Assembly (NCBI GenBank): GCA_049599735.1
Contig: JBMYOX010000027.1
Location: 1 to 41,538, forward strand
DNA length: 41,538 nucleotides
Reading direction: 5' to 3'
DNA from: Pontibacterium sp049599735
Lineage (GTDB): Bacteria > Pseudomonadota > Gammaproteobacteria > Pseudomonadales > Balneatricaceae
Of the stretch, positions 30,501 through 40,487 are shown one piece after another (position 1 is the first letter of the stretch; every line of letters begins with the position of its first letter). The position numbers and the translations under genes are program-made. The notes under the pieces were generated by a model, which searched no databases, had not been told where the DNA came from, and was given only the letters and a program-made list of their open reading frames with translations.

Positions 30501-30964
30501 CTTTCAAATTATCACAGAAAAGCCTGGAACGCCTTGATGGCGTAGATGAGCGTCTCGTAAATGTATGTTTACGCGCCATACAGCTCACTACAATCGACTT
30601 TGGCGTGACATCGGGCCTCCGTACCGCAGAAGAACAGCATGAGCTGTATAAGCGCGGTGCAAGCCAGTGTGATGGGTATAAGAAACTAAGCTATCACCAG
30701 ACTGGCAAGGCTGTAGACCTTATGGGTTGGTTTCAAGGCCGCCCGACCTGGGAAATGAAATTCTATGACGACATTGGCGATGCCATGATTGCAGCTGCAA
30801 AGGAGCTGGACGTTCCGCTGCGCTGGGGATGCGCCTGGCATATTAAAGATGCCCGTCAGTTTAACGGAACGTGTCAGCAAATGATGGATGAGTACATCGA
30901 CATTAGACGCGCAGCCAACAAAAGACCGTTTCTGGACGGGCCGCATTGGGAAATTTATGAGTAA
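30497..30964 (+). CDS. Endolysin, M15-type L,D-endopeptidase
   Basis: A 155-residue peptidase of the VanY/M15C (T5-endolysin-like) type. Zinc-binding motif SYHQTGKAVDL (H67, D74) and the final H150 (GPHWEI) are visible, and a substrate-pocket motif TSGLRTAEEQ comes before. It would cleave peptide cross-links in the murein at the end of infection. It overlaps the holin by 4 nt and the terminase gene by 8 nt. Confidence 0.9.
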   Translation: MTFKLSQKSLERLDGVDERLVNVCLRAIQLTTIDFGVTSGLRTAEEQHELYKRGASQCDGYKKLSYHQTGKAVDLMGWFQGRPTWEMKFYDDIGDAMIAAAKELDVPLRWGCAWHIKDARQFNGTCQQMMDEYIDIRRAANKRPFLDGPHWEIYE

Positions 30965-32537
30965 AGAAAAGCAACTTACAGAGCTAGACAAGAAGATTGC
31001 GGCAGCAAAGCGCCAAAAGCTGGCCCTTGAGTGCCGCAATGACTTTTTGAAGTTCGTAAAATTCTCAATGCCAGAGCCAGATGACCCAGATGACCTGGAA
31101 TCGTCTATGTTTAAGGACGCAAAACACCATCGCGCCCTGGCAAAAGTCCTGGAGAAAGTCGAAAAAGGGCATATTCCCAGGCTAATCGTGTCAATGCCGC
31201 CCAGGCATGGCAAATCAGAGCTAATATCCAGGCGTTTCGTACCCTGGCTGCAAGGCCGTGACCCGTATCGCAACGTCATTTTCGCGACATACAACGAAGA
31301 CTTTGCAAAAGACTTTGGTGCAGATGTCCGAAATATTATGTCCACCCCGCAATATCGCCAGGTGTTTCCCCAGTTTGGGTTTCGCAAAGGCGGTGCATCG
31401 AAGTCTCGAATCCAAACACATACTGGCGGTATGTCAGTGTTTGTGGGCCGTGGTGGCTCGATTACTGGTCGAGGCGGAGACTTTGTTATCCTGGATGACC
31501 CTATTAAAGACAGCATCGAGGCGAACAGCCCTACCCTGCGTGAACAACTGTGGCAATGGTTTACCCAGGTATTGATGACTCGATTGATGACAGCGACTGC
31601 ATCTATCGTCATTGTGCAAACCAGGTGGCATGAAGATGACCTAATTGGCCGTCTAACCGACCCTACAAACCCGCATTACAGCGATGAAGAAGCAGCAAAG
31701 TGGAAGATTATTAACCTCCCTGCCCTTGCTGAAGAAGATGACCCGTTAGGCCGTGAGCCTGGGGAGCTGCTGTGGCCAGAACGATTTGACCTAGAATTTA
31801 TGGAAGCGCAGCGCCGCCTGGATGGCCGTGGTTTTGCTGCATTGTACCAGGGAAAGCCGACACCAGAGGACGGCGACCTGTTTCAGCGCGATACCCTGGT
31901 GTACTACAACCGAAAAGAAGTGCCAGACGACCTACGCATCTATGCTGCATCAGACCATGCGGTAGGAACAGATAAAACCAGGAACGATGCTACTTGTTTG
32001 CTTGTTGTCGGCGTTGATAAGAACGATGACATTTATTTATTGGATTGCTGGTGGGAAAAACAACCTACCGACAAGACGATTAACGCCATGCTGGAGCTTA
32101 TGAAAAGGCACAAGCCGCTCATCTGGTGGGCTGAAAAGGGGCATATTAGTAAATCTATCGGCCCGTTTTTGCGTAAGCGCATGGCAGAAGAAAAGGTTTA
32201 CTGCCGCATCGAGGAAGTAACCCCAGTCCATAACAAGGTGCAACGGGCGCAGTCTATTATGGGCAGAATGGCCATGAAAAAGGTCATGTTTCCTAAAGCA
32301 GCGCCCTGGACACAAAAAGCTGTTGACGAATTATTAAAGTTCCCTAACTCGCGTCACGATGATTTTGTTGATACAATAGCCTGGATAGGTATGGGTCTTG
32401 CGCGGTTCGCTACACCAGGCGGAATCCGCGAAAAACAGGACAACATACCCAAAGTCGGTACTCTAGCGTGGGTGAAATATGATGCAGCGCAGAGAAAAAA
32501 AGAGGAGCGGTTGCATAGTGCGACTGGTGGATTCTAA
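30957..32537 (+). CDS. terL: Terminase large subunit
   Basis: A 526-residue packaging motor. The ATPase has Walker A SMPPRHGKSE (about 78-87) and Walker B FVILDDP (about 175-181). The C-terminal RNase H-like nuclease has YAASDHAVG (about 325) and DDFVDTIAW (about 463). It sits on the endolysin stop and one base before the portal start. The start was set at the ATG at 30957 because the upstream frame codes only inside the endolysin gene. Confidence 0.93.
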   Translation: MSKEKQLTELDKKIAAAKRQKLALECRNDFLKFVKFSMPEPDDPDDLESSMFKDAKHHRALAKVLEKVEKGHIPRLIVSMPPRHGKSELISRRFVPWLQGRDPYRNVIFATYNEDFAKDFGADVRNIMSTPQYRQVFPQFGFRKGGASKSRIQTHTGGMSVFVGRGGSITGRGGDFVILDDPIKDSIEANSPTLREQLWQWFTQVLMTRLMTATASIVIVQTRWHEDDLIGRLTDPTNPHYSDEEAAKWKIINLPALAEEDDPLGREPGELLWPERFDLEFMEAQRRLDGRGFAALYQGKPTPEDGDLFQRDTLVYYNRKEVPDDLRIYAASDHAVGTDKTRNDATCLLVVGVDKNDDIYLLDCWWEKQPTDKTINAMLELMKRHKPLIWWAEKGHISKSIGPFLRKRMAEEKVYCRIEEVTPVHNKVQRAQSIMGRMAMKKVMFPKAAPWTQKAVDELLKFPNSRHDDFVDTIAWIGMGLARFATPGGIREKQDNIPKVGTLAWVKYDAAQRKKEERLHSATGGF

Positions 32538-34606
32538 TGCACGAAGAAATGCTTATAGTGGCGACTGACGCAACCGAGAAGCCCGAACCGACTGAACGGC
32601 GCACCAAACTTGTCTCTGAATGGCAAGCAAAGCTGAAACAAGCTGAAGGATTCCACGAAAAAGCGTTCAAGGAAATGAAGCGCGACATGGATGCTGCGCT
32701 CAATGGCTTTGATGATAAAGCCTGGAGCGAAGACCAGTATGTTGCCAACATCCTACAGCGCCACGTTCAGCAGCGGACAGCTGCCTTGTATGCAAAGAAC
32801 CCGAAAGCTGTAGCCAAGCGGCGGCAGCGCATGGAACATCAAATCTGGGACGGCAAGCCAGAAACACTGATGACTGCTTACCAGGCATCTCAGCAAGCTG
32901 CCCAGGCAAACTTGCCTGTGCCAGCTGAAGCCAGCGCTATTATTCAGGATTACCAAGTAGCCGAGCGCCAGAACAAGATGCTCGATAATGTGGCTAAAAC
33001 CCTGGAGTATCTGTTCGACTATTACATGAAAGAACAGCAGCCTAACTTCAAATCACAGATGAAAGCCCTGGTGCGGCGCGTAATTACAACTGGTGTTGGT
33101 TATGTAAAGGTTGGATTTCAGCGTGATTTAGACCGTTCTCCAGAGGTTGCTGCAAAGATTAGCGATGTCCAGGCGCAGCTCGACTACATACGGCGCGTTG
33201 CTTCAGAAGCTGCTGAAGGTGACATTGACAAAGATGACCCGCAGATTGAGGAGCTGATGCTGTCTCTCCAGGCTTTGATGAATGAGCCTATGATTATCCT
33301 GCGTGAAGGTCTGGTGTTTGATTTCCCAGAAGCTGACAGCATTATCATTGACCCAATGTGTCGGCAGCTGCGTGGGTTTGTTGGCGCTTCCTGGGTAGCG
33401 CACAAGCTGTACCTGTCTGCCGATGAGGTCAAAGAGATATATGGTGTAGACGTAAAGAACGAATACAGGTCATACGACATGAAGGGTCGATTGACTGGCC
33501 CTAACGACCCATACCGTAACCGTACATCTTATGACGAAATTAGCGGCGACCAGACTGCAAAAGGCCTGGTCAAAGTGTATGAGGTGTTCGACCGCAAGAC
33601 TGGTCTGCAATACTGTATTGCTGACGGCCACAAAGACTTCTTGCGTGAGCCAATGGCCCCCGATGTCAAAGTCGAGTGTTTTTGGCCTATCTTTCCCCTG
33701 GTGTTTAACGAGGTTGAGCATAAAGACCACTTGTATCCACCGTCTGACGTATCTCTGCTACTGCCGATGCAGCACGAATATAACCGTGCGAGGCAGGGAT
33801 TGCGTGAACATCGCCGTGCAAACCGTCCGAAGTATGCAGCGCCAGCTGGTATGTTGGAGGAGGAAGATAAGGAAAAGCTGGCTACGCATCCAGCTAACGC
33901 TGTCCTCGAACTACAAGCCCTGGCAGCTGGCCAGAAGGTAAACGATGTGATTCAGCCTGTGCAACAGATTGGCATTGACCCTAATCTGTACGAGGTTCGC
34001 ACCATATTTGACGACATTCAGCTTGTTGTTGGCGCACAAGAGGCCCAGTTTGGCGGATTGTCGAAAGCTACAGCCACAGAAACCAGCATCGCTGAATCTG
34101 CGCGTATGTCCAGCATGGGTGCGAATGTTGATGAGCTGGACAGCTTTATGTCAGAGATTGCCCGTGCAGCTGGCCAGGTAATGCTGCAAGAGCTGTCTGT
34201 TGATGAGGTGAAAAAAATTGCTGGCCCAGGTTCAGCCTGGCCAGAGATGACCCGCGACCAGATTATGGAAGAAGTCTTCCTAGAGATTGAGGCTGGGTCT
34301 ACTGGCAAACCTAACCGTGCAGCCGAACTGGCGAACATCGAGCGTATTATGCCGTTCTTGCTGCAAATCCCAGGTATTGACCCAAGATGGCTGGCGAAAG
34401 AATTGCTGAAGCGCCTGGATGACAAGCTGGACTTGGCATCGGCCTTTGCAGAACAAATCCCGTCCATTGTTGCTATGAATCAGCAGCAAGGGCCAGGTAC
34501 TGGTGACCCTGCATTGCAGGGTGCTCCAGGAGGTGGTGCGGATAACGCGCCGAGACAGTTGCCTAGCGGCGGAGGACTTGCGCCAATGGGGGCTAACAAC
34601 CAGTAA
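32537..34606 (+). CDS. Portal protein
   Basis: A 689-residue protein of podovirus type, at the usual place after terminase. Typical elements are the N-terminal wing region (FHEKAFKEMKRDMDAALNGF), a central MCRQLRGFVGASWVAH-like stretch, LLLPMQHEYNRARQGLREHR and a long helical C-terminus ending in a Gly/Pro/Gln-rich tail. The portal forms the DNA channel at one capsid vertex. It overlaps the terminase stop by one base. Confidence 0.85.
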   Translation: MHEEMLIVATDATEKPEPTERRTKLVSEWQAKLKQAEGFHEKAFKEMKRDMDAALNGFDDKAWSEDQYVANILQRHVQQRTAALYAKNPKAVAKRRQRMEHQIWDGKPETLMTAYQASQQAAQANLPVPAEASAIIQDYQVAERQNKMLDNVAKTLEYLFDYYMKEQQPNFKSQMKALVRRVITTGVGYVKVGFQRDLDRSPEVAAKISDVQAQLDYIRRVASEAAEGDIDKDDPQIEELMLSLQALMNEPMIILREGLVFDFPEADSIIIDPMCRQLRGFVGASWVAHKLYLSADEVKEIYGVDVKNEYRSYDMKGRLTGPNDPYRNRTSYDEISGDQTAKGLVKVYEVFDRKTGLQYCIADGHKDFLREPMAPDVKVECFWPIFPLVFNEVEHKDHLYPPSDVSLLLPMQHEYNRARQGLREHRRANRPKYAAPAGMLEEEDKEKLATHPANAVLELQALAAGQKVNDVIQPVQQIGIDPNLYEVRTIFDDIQLVVGAQEAQFGGLSKATATETSIAESARMSSMGANVDELDSFMSEIARAAGQVMLQELSVDEVKKIAGPGSAWPEMTRDQIMEEVFLEIEAGSTGKPNRAAELANIERIMPFLLQIPGIDPRWLAKELLKRLDDKLDLASAFAEQIPSIVAMNQQQGPGTGDPALQGAPGGGADNAPRQLPSGGGLAPMGANNQ

Positions 34607-34620
34607 CCATGCCAGCTTTG

Positions 34621-34649
34621 TTGATAGATAGGACAAACAACGGTATATT
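34621..34649 (+). promoter_or_regulatory. Late sigma70-type promoter B
   Basis: TTGATA (34621-34626), a 17-nt spacer and TATATT (34644-34649) lie 20 nt before the scaffold gene. The flank CTTTGTTGATAG and the spacer block GACAAACAAC are the same as in promoter A. It would boost scaffold and capsid transcription. Confidence 0.8.
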
Positions 34650-34669
34650 GTAATAGAAAGGACGATAAT

Positions 34670-35623
34670 ATGGCTGAAGAAGTCAAGGAGTTAGACCCGT
34701 CCCCTGACTCTGAAGTTAAAGACCAGGACGAACACGCGCAGTCGTCAAGCGCAGAAAGCGAAACTGAAGAAGATTTGTTGAGTGTCGTTCAAGACGCAAT
34801 GCAACCTTCCGAAGATGCGGACTCGCAGTCCGATGAGGAATATGAAGACGAAGATGACGATGGTGAGTATTCAGAAGACGAATTAGCAGCAAGTGATGCT
34901 GATGACTCGTTTGAAGATGTACCTTTCCACAAGCATCCTCGATTTAAGGAAGTCATAGACCAAAGGAACAAGTATCGCGAAGGAGCGGAACAGTACGAAC
35001 AGATTACGAGCTTCCTGGCTCAAAACAATCTGTCAGCTGAAGAAGCAGCCCAGGGCTTTCAAATCATGGCATTGATGAAAAGTGACCCTGCTGCTGCGTT
35101 GGACGCACTAAATCCGTTTGTTCAACAACTTGGAATACAGTCTGGCATCACAATGCCTGGCGATATTCAGTCTAAGGTCGAAGATGGATATTTAGACGAG
35201 GACGCGGGACGCGAACTGTCTCGCTTGAGGGCTGATGCAGCCCGTGAGCGGCAACTGCGGGAGCAGATGCAGGGACAGCAGCACCAGCAACAGGCGCAAG
35301 CTCAGTTACATAATCTGGCCGCCACAGTTACTGATTGGGAAGAACGAACCAGGGCATCTGACCCAGATTATGACCTCAAGCAAGATGAAATTGATGACCG
35401 TGTTCGAGTCTTGGTAACTGAAAGGGGCAGACCTACAACGCCAGAACAAGCGATTGCAATGGCGAAAGAGGCGTATGACTCAGTTAATGAGCGATACAAA
35501 GCCCGTTTTGGTAACAAGCGACAAATTAGAACGGCATCTGGTGGTAAACTAGGCGGGACACCCCAGGCTGAACCCACGAGCTTGATGGAAGCTGTGCAAA
35601 ATGCCCTGGGGGGAAACTCCTAA
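34670..35623 (+). CDS. Scaffolding protein
   Basis: A 317-residue protein. The first 95 residues are very acidic (DEEYEDEDDDGEYSEDELAA), followed by a helical body with Gln-rich coiled coils (about 150-225) and a basic C-terminus that would bind capsid. This composition and the position right before the capsid gene are typical of podovirus scaffolds. It starts after promoter B with AAAGGA before ATG. Confidence 0.8.
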   Translation: MAEEVKELDPSPDSEVKDQDEHAQSSSAESETEEDLLSVVQDAMQPSEDADSQSDEEYEDEDDDGEYSEDELAASDADDSFEDVPFHKHPRFKEVIDQRNKYREGAEQYEQITSFLAQNNLSAEEAAQGFQIMALMKSDPAAALDALNPFVQQLGIQSGITMPGDIQSKVEDGYLDEDAGRELSRLRADAARERQLREQMQGQQHQQQAQAQLHNLAATVTDWEERTRASDPDYDLKQDEIDDRVRVLVTERGRPTTPEQAIAMAKEAYDSVNERYKARFGNKRQIRTASGGKLGGTPQAEPTSLMEAVQNALGGNS

Positions 35624-35643
35624 TCGCGTAAAGGAGCGAGAAA

Positions 35644-36696
35644 ATGGCATTTACTCAAGCCGAACTCGACAATATCGCCAATGCAGCTCTGGACTACTAC
35701 ATTGACAAAGGCAATGTATATTCTCAGAGCCTGGCCGATAAGCCTCTGCTGCAAGCTATGGACTCAGCAGCAAAGACTTTCCCTGGTGGCAAAGGTGAAT
35801 TGTCTGTAGCCGTAAAAGGCACATACACAACCTCTGTTTCTGGTTACACGCATAACGACACAGTGACTTATGCAAACCCAGCAAACATCAAACGTGCTAA
35901 CTACGCATGGAAAGAACACCATGCTGGTATTTCACTTACTCTGACCGAACTGAAAAAGGACGGCATCAGCGTAAGCGATAGCACAACTTCAGCAAGCACT
36001 TCTAACCATAGCGGTCGCGATGCAACTGTTCTCGTCAATCTGTTCGAGGACAAGCTGGACGACATGATGGAAGGTTATGCCCGTGGCATGAACGACCTTC
36101 TCTATGGTGACGGTACTGCGGATGCGGATGCCCTTGCTGGTATCCGTTCAATCATCGTGGATAACCCAGCAGCAACTGGTACAACTGTAGGCGGTCTGTC
36201 TACTGTATCAAACACCTGGTGGAGAAACCGCGCAAACGTGGCTATTGCTAACACAGCAACTGGTCAGGAGCTGATTGAAACTCTGCACTCCGAAATGCGT
36301 CAGCTGAAGCGTTTTGGCGGCAAGCCAAACATTGCTGTTTGTGGCTCAGACTTCCTCGACCGCCTGGCGGACGAGCTGCGCCGTAATGGTAACTACAGCC
36401 AGACAGGTTTTGCCCGTGGCCAAAACATCGCAATGGGCGAAATCAACTACAACGGTCTACAGTTTGTGTATGACCCAGCGCTTGATGACTTGACCATCAC
36501 TGGCCAAGACCCATCCAAACGTGCGTACATCATCGACTCGTCAAAGCTGTGTATGTACTACATGGACGGCGAAAAGATGAAGCGTCACAGCCCTGCTCGT
36601 CCAGCAGACCAGTATGTGATGTATCGCGCAATCACCACAACAGCGTGTCTGTCAGCTACTCAGCTGAACTGCCACGGTGTTTACGAGATTGCTTAA
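35644..36696 (+). CDS. Major capsid protein
   Basis: A 350-residue capsid protein, HK97-fold by position and size, with the opening MAFTQAELDNIANAALDYYI and a sequence rich in beta strands and Asn/Thr. It is preceded by AAAGGAG and followed by a strong terminator, as for the most expressed gene. No clear scaffold/protease cleavage site is seen. The exact capsid family was not fixed by eye. Confidence 0.82.
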   Translation: MAFTQAELDNIANAALDYYIDKGNVYSQSLADKPLLQAMDSAAKTFPGGKGELSVAVKGTYTTSVSGYTHNDTVTYANPANIKRANYAWKEHHAGISLTLTELKKDGISVSDSTTSASTSNHSGRDATVLVNLFEDKLDDMMEGYARGMNDLLYGDGTADADALAGIRSIIVDNPAATGTTVGGLSTVSNTWWRNRANVAIANTATGQELIETLHSEMRQLKRFGGKPNIAVCGSDFLDRLADELRRNGNYSQTGFARGQNIAMGEINYNGLQFVYDPALDDLTITGQDPSKRAYIIDSSKLCMYYMDGEKMKRHSPARPADQYVMYRAITTTACLSATQLNCHGVYEIA

Positions 36697-36705
36697 TCTC
36701 AACCC

Positions 36706-36735
36706 AGGAGGGGCGGGAAACCGCCTCTCCTTTTT
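36706..36735 (+). terminator. Terminator after the capsid gene
   Basis: An 11-bp stem (one G-U pair) closed by a GAAA tetraloop (36717-36720) and followed by five T residues. It should limit readthrough from promoter B into the tail genes. Confidence 0.88.
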
Positions 36736-36749
36736 CACAGGAGGCAAAT

Positions 36750-37178
36750 GTGATTGAATATTGTTCTTGCACCGTAGCCATCGGAGGAGATGTCAGAGCT
36801 ATTGTGCCTAAACCAGTGGTATCAGTGCCAGAGATTCTGATGCTGCAATCTATTCACGGCGAAGATGCCGTCACCAATATCAAAGTTATTGAGACACAGG
36901 ACGTAACAAGCGAACAAGAGCGTGACCGTCTTGGCAACCTTTATGGCGATGGCAAGGTTGTAAGCATTTTCAGCCAATTCGGAGATTTGCCAGAAAACCT
37001 GGCAGCAGCTCGTATTTCTGATGAAATGCTTGAACCAGTGTGGCGCTCTCAACGGAATAAAAAGCCAGCTGCTAAAAAGAAAGCAGCAACTAAAAAGACA
37101 CGCGCTCGTACACCTGGCGGCAAGTTTGTAGCTGATGACCCAGCAACGCCAGAAAATGAGGCGTATGTAGAAGGGTGA
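36750..37178 (+). CDS. Small protein with basic histone-like tail
   Basis: A 142-residue protein read from GTG at 36750, with AGGAGG five bases before it; an overlapping ATG at 36748 runs straight into a stop. The body (about 1-90) is mixed (VVSVPEILMLQSIHGEDAV, IKVIETQDVTSEQERDRLGN) and the tail is Lys/Ala-rich (KKPAAKKKAATKKTRART) like histone H1. It may be a head or adaptor protein with a DNA-binding tail. It starts right after the terminator, so its level depends on readthrough. Confidence 0.6.
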   Translation: MIEYCSCTVAIGGDVRAIVPKPVVSVPEILMLQSIHGEDAVTNIKVIETQDVTSEQERDRLGNLYGDGKVVSIFSQFGDLPENLAAARISDEMLEPVWRSQRNKKPAAKKKAATKKTRARTPGGKFVADDPATPENEAYVEG

Positions 37179-37184
37179 TAGGAT

Positions 37185-37898
37185 ATGGCCAGAGGCGTTA
37201 CATTAGGACAGCTGCTCGATGATGTAAGGGCAGAAGTCGGACACTCATTGCAGCCCAACCTGGGCAAAGCATCCCGTGATGTTCTTATCGGGATGATTCA
37301 ACGTGTGCAGAAGCGCCTCTGGGAAGATTATAGCTGGCCGCATCTTAAAGTAACCCGTGACATCGAAATACAGGCTGGGCAGCGGTATTACGACTTGCCT
37401 AGCGATGTGACGTTTGAGCGTGTTGAGCGTGTTGAAACCAAACACGGAGATTACTGGACAAAGCTGCATTATGGAATAGGTGCGGCTCAGTACAACCAGC
37501 ATGACAGCGACCGTGGTGTTCGCTCATCGCCTATTCGCAGATACGATGCTTATGAGAATAACCAGATAGAAGTTTGGCCTATTCCAGAGAATAACTCAGA
37601 CCCAGACACTGGGACTGACTCTTTGCGTATCTACGGCATCAAAAACCTGTCGCAGTTTGTATCAACGTCTGACACGGCTGACCTGGATGACCAGCTCATC
37701 GTTCTTTATGCAGCTGCCGAGGTGCTAACCAGGCAAAAGCAAGGCGATGCTCAGAACAAGCTGGCACAGGCTCAAGCGCACTATCAGCGTCTCAAGGCCC
37801 GTATGGCGAAGACTGACACGTTTGTTATCGGCGGAGGTGAACCAGAAGGGCTGTACCGTCCGAAAGGCCCACCACTAATCGCAACGACAGGAACATAA
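37185..37898 (+). CDS. Head-tail adaptor (tail tubular A/SU10-adaptor-like)
   Basis: A 237-residue protein. The N-terminus (LGQLLDDVRAEVGHS, IGMIQRVQKRLWEDYSWPHL) and a beta-rich middle (YYDLPSDVTFERVERV) match the adaptor family that joins portal to tail in T7-like and SU10-like phages. It precedes the nozzle gene by one base. Confidence 0.75.
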   Translation: MARGVTLGQLLDDVRAEVGHSLQPNLGKASRDVLIGMIQRVQKRLWEDYSWPHLKVTRDIEIQAGQRYYDLPSDVTFERVERVETKHGDYWTKLHYGIGAAQYNQHDSDRGVRSSPIRRYDAYENNQIEVWPIPENNSDPDTGTDSLRIYGIKNLSQFVSTSDTADLDDQLIVLYAAAEVLTRQKQGDAQNKLAQAQAHYQRLKARMAKTDTFVIGGGEPEGLYRPKGPPLIATTGT

Positions 37899-37899
37899 T

Positions 37900-39966
37900 A
37901 TGCCGTACATCCTGGTAGAAGATTTTAGAGGCGGCTTAGACACCAGGCGTATGAATGTGACGGCAACGCCTGGCACACTGGTTACGCTTGAAAACGCGCA
38001 TATTACCCGTGGTGGTGAAATTGAAAAGCGGCCAGCTTTTGTTGAGCTGGCTGATTTGCCGTCTAACACAACAGGTCTAGCTGCATCTGGTGGTCAGATA
38101 TATGTGTTTGGAGATGCTGCACCAAGCTCTGTTACGTTTGCACCAGGCACACCGTCTAACATTAACTACGTTAGGCTACAGCACCCCTCTGGTGAGGCGC
38201 TAACCGACATCTTGTCTGTAGATTTCTACAACGGTCAGGTCTACGCAGCAGCTCAGTTTTCTGATGGCCGCATTTATCATTTTTTTGATGGCACACGGAT
38301 TACCGATTGGTTTGATGGTAGAGCTAGGGCAACGATTGAAATCACTGGTGGCACGAATGGCGGCACAAACGCTACAGCTACATTCGATATTACTGGTGGT
38401 ACAAGCAACCCAGGCGACAACTTGCGCGTCCTGCGCGTCAATAACGAAAATGTTATAGACAGTCCTGTTCCGCATACTGGCGACAATAACACTACAGCGT
38501 CTAATGTAGCTACAGCAATTACAAACGGCAGCAGCGACTACACTGCAACAGCAAGTGGCGCGACAGTAACAATCACTGCGCCGTCTTTTGGCATTTCATT
38601 TAACGGATACCAAGTAACATCTGGTGTGGATGGTGCGTTTACGATTGGTAACATCAGCCACATGAGCGGTGGCATCGACAATGCCATCACGGACATTACA
38701 GTAAACGGCGTGTCGATAATTGGAGCACAGGTTGAATGGCAAACATCTCATAGCGCCACAGCTCTTGACCTGGCTAATGCTATCAACAACTTTCCTTCTG
38801 CCCCAGAATATGAGGCAACAGCTGTAAATCAGTTTGTTAATATCATTGCGAAAGAAAGCGGTTCGTCTTTTAACAACTTTGTTATTGCCGTCACTGTTGC
38901 TGGTAACGTGACAACAGCGTTTGACCCGTCCACGCAGAATTACCTGGATGGCGGTGCTAACTCTAGCAGCGTTAATGGCTATACTCCTGGGCCGTTTGTT
39001 CGACCTGTTAAGAACAAAATGTATGCTTTGTCTGACTCGTTGTTGCACTTTTCAGCTGTCGATGACCCTACAGAATGGAATGACGGCAGCCTGGGCGCTG
39101 GGTTCATTAACCTGGCAAACAACGCAAAAGGCTCAGAAGACCTAAAAGCGATTGCTAACTATTTTGACAATATCGCTGTCCTGGCGGAACAAGCTGTGCA
39201 GATATGGTTTGTTGATGCTGACGAAGACCTAAACCAGCAAATCCAGGTGCTGAACAACACTGGAACGATTGCACCAGATAGCGTTGTTGAGTTTGGAGAT
39301 AACGATGTGTTCTACCTGTCGTTGTCAGGTGTTCGCAGTTTGCGTTCACGCGACTCGTCTAATGCGGCGTTTGTTGGCGACATCGGCAACCCGATTGACC
39401 AGCTAATTGTCCCAGCAATCCAGGATGACCGTGCGCTTGCTGAAGTGTCAAAGGCTATTCTTGAACCGCGTGATGGCAGATATATGCTGGCGATTGGCGA
39501 TACAGTTTATGTGTTTTCGTATTTCCCTAGCTCCCAGGTCAGCGCCTGGTCAACTTACAAGCCTGGGTTTGTTGTAGACCGATGGGCGTATGATGGCCGC
39601 CAGGTTCTCTGCCGCAGCGGGAATAAGCTATACAGCCTGGGCGGTGAAAACGGAAACATCTACGACAGCACATCTGTTACTGTGCAGATGCCGTTTCTTG
39701 ATGCCAGCAGCCCAGCAACACACAAAGACTTTATGTCGATTGACGTTACTTGCGAAAATGTCTGGGACGTTGCTTTGGCGACCGACCCCCAGGACATTAC
39801 TTTGCATGAAGACGTAGTAACTGTGTATCGAACAACTTATGGCCTGGGCCGAGCATCAATAACTGGGTATTCAACACACGTTGCACCTAAATTGACTTGC
39901 ACAAAGCCTGGTAGGGCTAAAATTGGTAATATTGCTATTCATTACAACGCAGCGGAGTCTGGATGA
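37900..39966 (+). CDS. Tail nozzle (tail tubular B-like) protein
   Basis: A 688-residue beta-rich protein. The start (FRGGLDTRRMNVTATPGTLV, then ENAHITRGGEIEKRPAF) and later propeller-like repeats (IYVFGDAAP, MYALSDSLLHFS, LYSLGGENG) are typical of T7 gp12-like nozzles. Residues about 145-350 are an inserted Gly/Thr/Asn-rich part with two similar Ig-like units. It overlaps the GNAT gene by ATGA. Confidence 0.78.
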   Translation: MPYILVEDFRGGLDTRRMNVTATPGTLVTLENAHITRGGEIEKRPAFVELADLPSNTTGLAASGGQIYVFGDAAPSSVTFAPGTPSNINYVRLQHPSGEALTDILSVDFYNGQVYAAAQFSDGRIYHFFDGTRITDWFDGRARATIEITGGTNGGTNATATFDITGGTSNPGDNLRVLRVNNENVIDSPVPHTGDNNTTASNVATAITNGSSDYTATASGATVTITAPSFGISFNGYQVTSGVDGAFTIGNISHMSGGIDNAITDITVNGVSIIGAQVEWQTSHSATALDLANAINNFPSAPEYEATAVNQFVNIIAKESGSSFNNFVIAVTVAGNVTTAFDPSTQNYLDGGANSSSVNGYTPGPFVRPVKNKMYALSDSLLHFSAVDDPTEWNDGSLGAGFINLANNAKGSEDLKAIANYFDNIAVLAEQAVQIWFVDADEDLNQQIQVLNNTGTIAPDSVVEFGDNDVFYLSLSGVRSLRSRDSSNAAFVGDIGNPIDQLIVPAIQDDRALAEVSKAILEPRDGRYMLAIGDTVYVFSYFPSSQVSAWSTYKPGFVVDRWAYDGRQVLCRSGNKLYSLGGENGNIYDSTSVTVQMPFLDASSPATHKDFMSIDVTCENVWDVALATDPQDITLHEDVVTVYRTTYGLGRASITGYSTHVAPKLTCTKPGRAKIGNIAIHYNAAESG

Positions 39967-40487
39967 TATTCTGCTACGCAACACAAGATGACGTTTTTCA
40001 TGTCGCGAAGAACATGAGAGAGCGAGACTACGAAGAAATATCGTGTCTTACATTTACAAATAACCGAGAGGAGCTTGCGGGATACCTGGCTAAATCATAC
40101 GCGCAGCATCAGAACGTATATGCAGTAGGCACAACAAAAGATGGGCCAATAGCCATTTTAGCGTACATACCGTTACGTCCAGGCGTATGGAGTCTGGGGC
40201 TTTTTGCGACAGACAACTTCCAAAAAGTCGGCAGATTTCTGACAAAGACCATCATACGCGATATAATACCAGCATTGGATAGTGCCAACGCGCATCGAGT
40301 AGAGGCACATTCCATAGAAGGTTATGATGAAATACATCGTTGGTTGGAGTTTCTGGGGCTGCGGAGAGAAGCAATGATTGAAGGTTACGGGAAGAACGGA
40401 GAAAACTTTATACCGTTTGCGTATGTTCGTTCCGAAACCCAAGCACCAGGCACAATCCAGTGGCGTAAATCAGGAGTGGTTGAATAA
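39963..40487 (+). CDS. GNAT-like internal virion protein (T7 gp13-like position)
   Basis: A 174-residue protein with a GNAT acetyltransferase-like layout (FCYATQDDVFHVAKNM, AILAYIPLRPGVWSLGLFAT, then FLTKTIIRDIIPALDSANAH). The classic Q/RxxGxG/A acetyl-CoA loop is weak (FQKVGRFL). T7 gp13 has a similar position. It could be a structural remnant of the fold or a real acyltransferase. It overlaps both neighbours by one or a few bases. Confidence 0.7.
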   Translation: MIFCYATQDDVFHVAKNMRERDYEEISCLTFTNNREELAGYLAKSYAQHQNVYAVGTTKDGPIAILAYIPLRPGVWSLGLFATDNFQKVGRFLTKTIIRDIIPALDSANAHRVEAHSIEGYDEIHRWLEFLGLRREAMIEGYGKNGENFIPFAYVRSETQAPGTIQWRKSGVVE

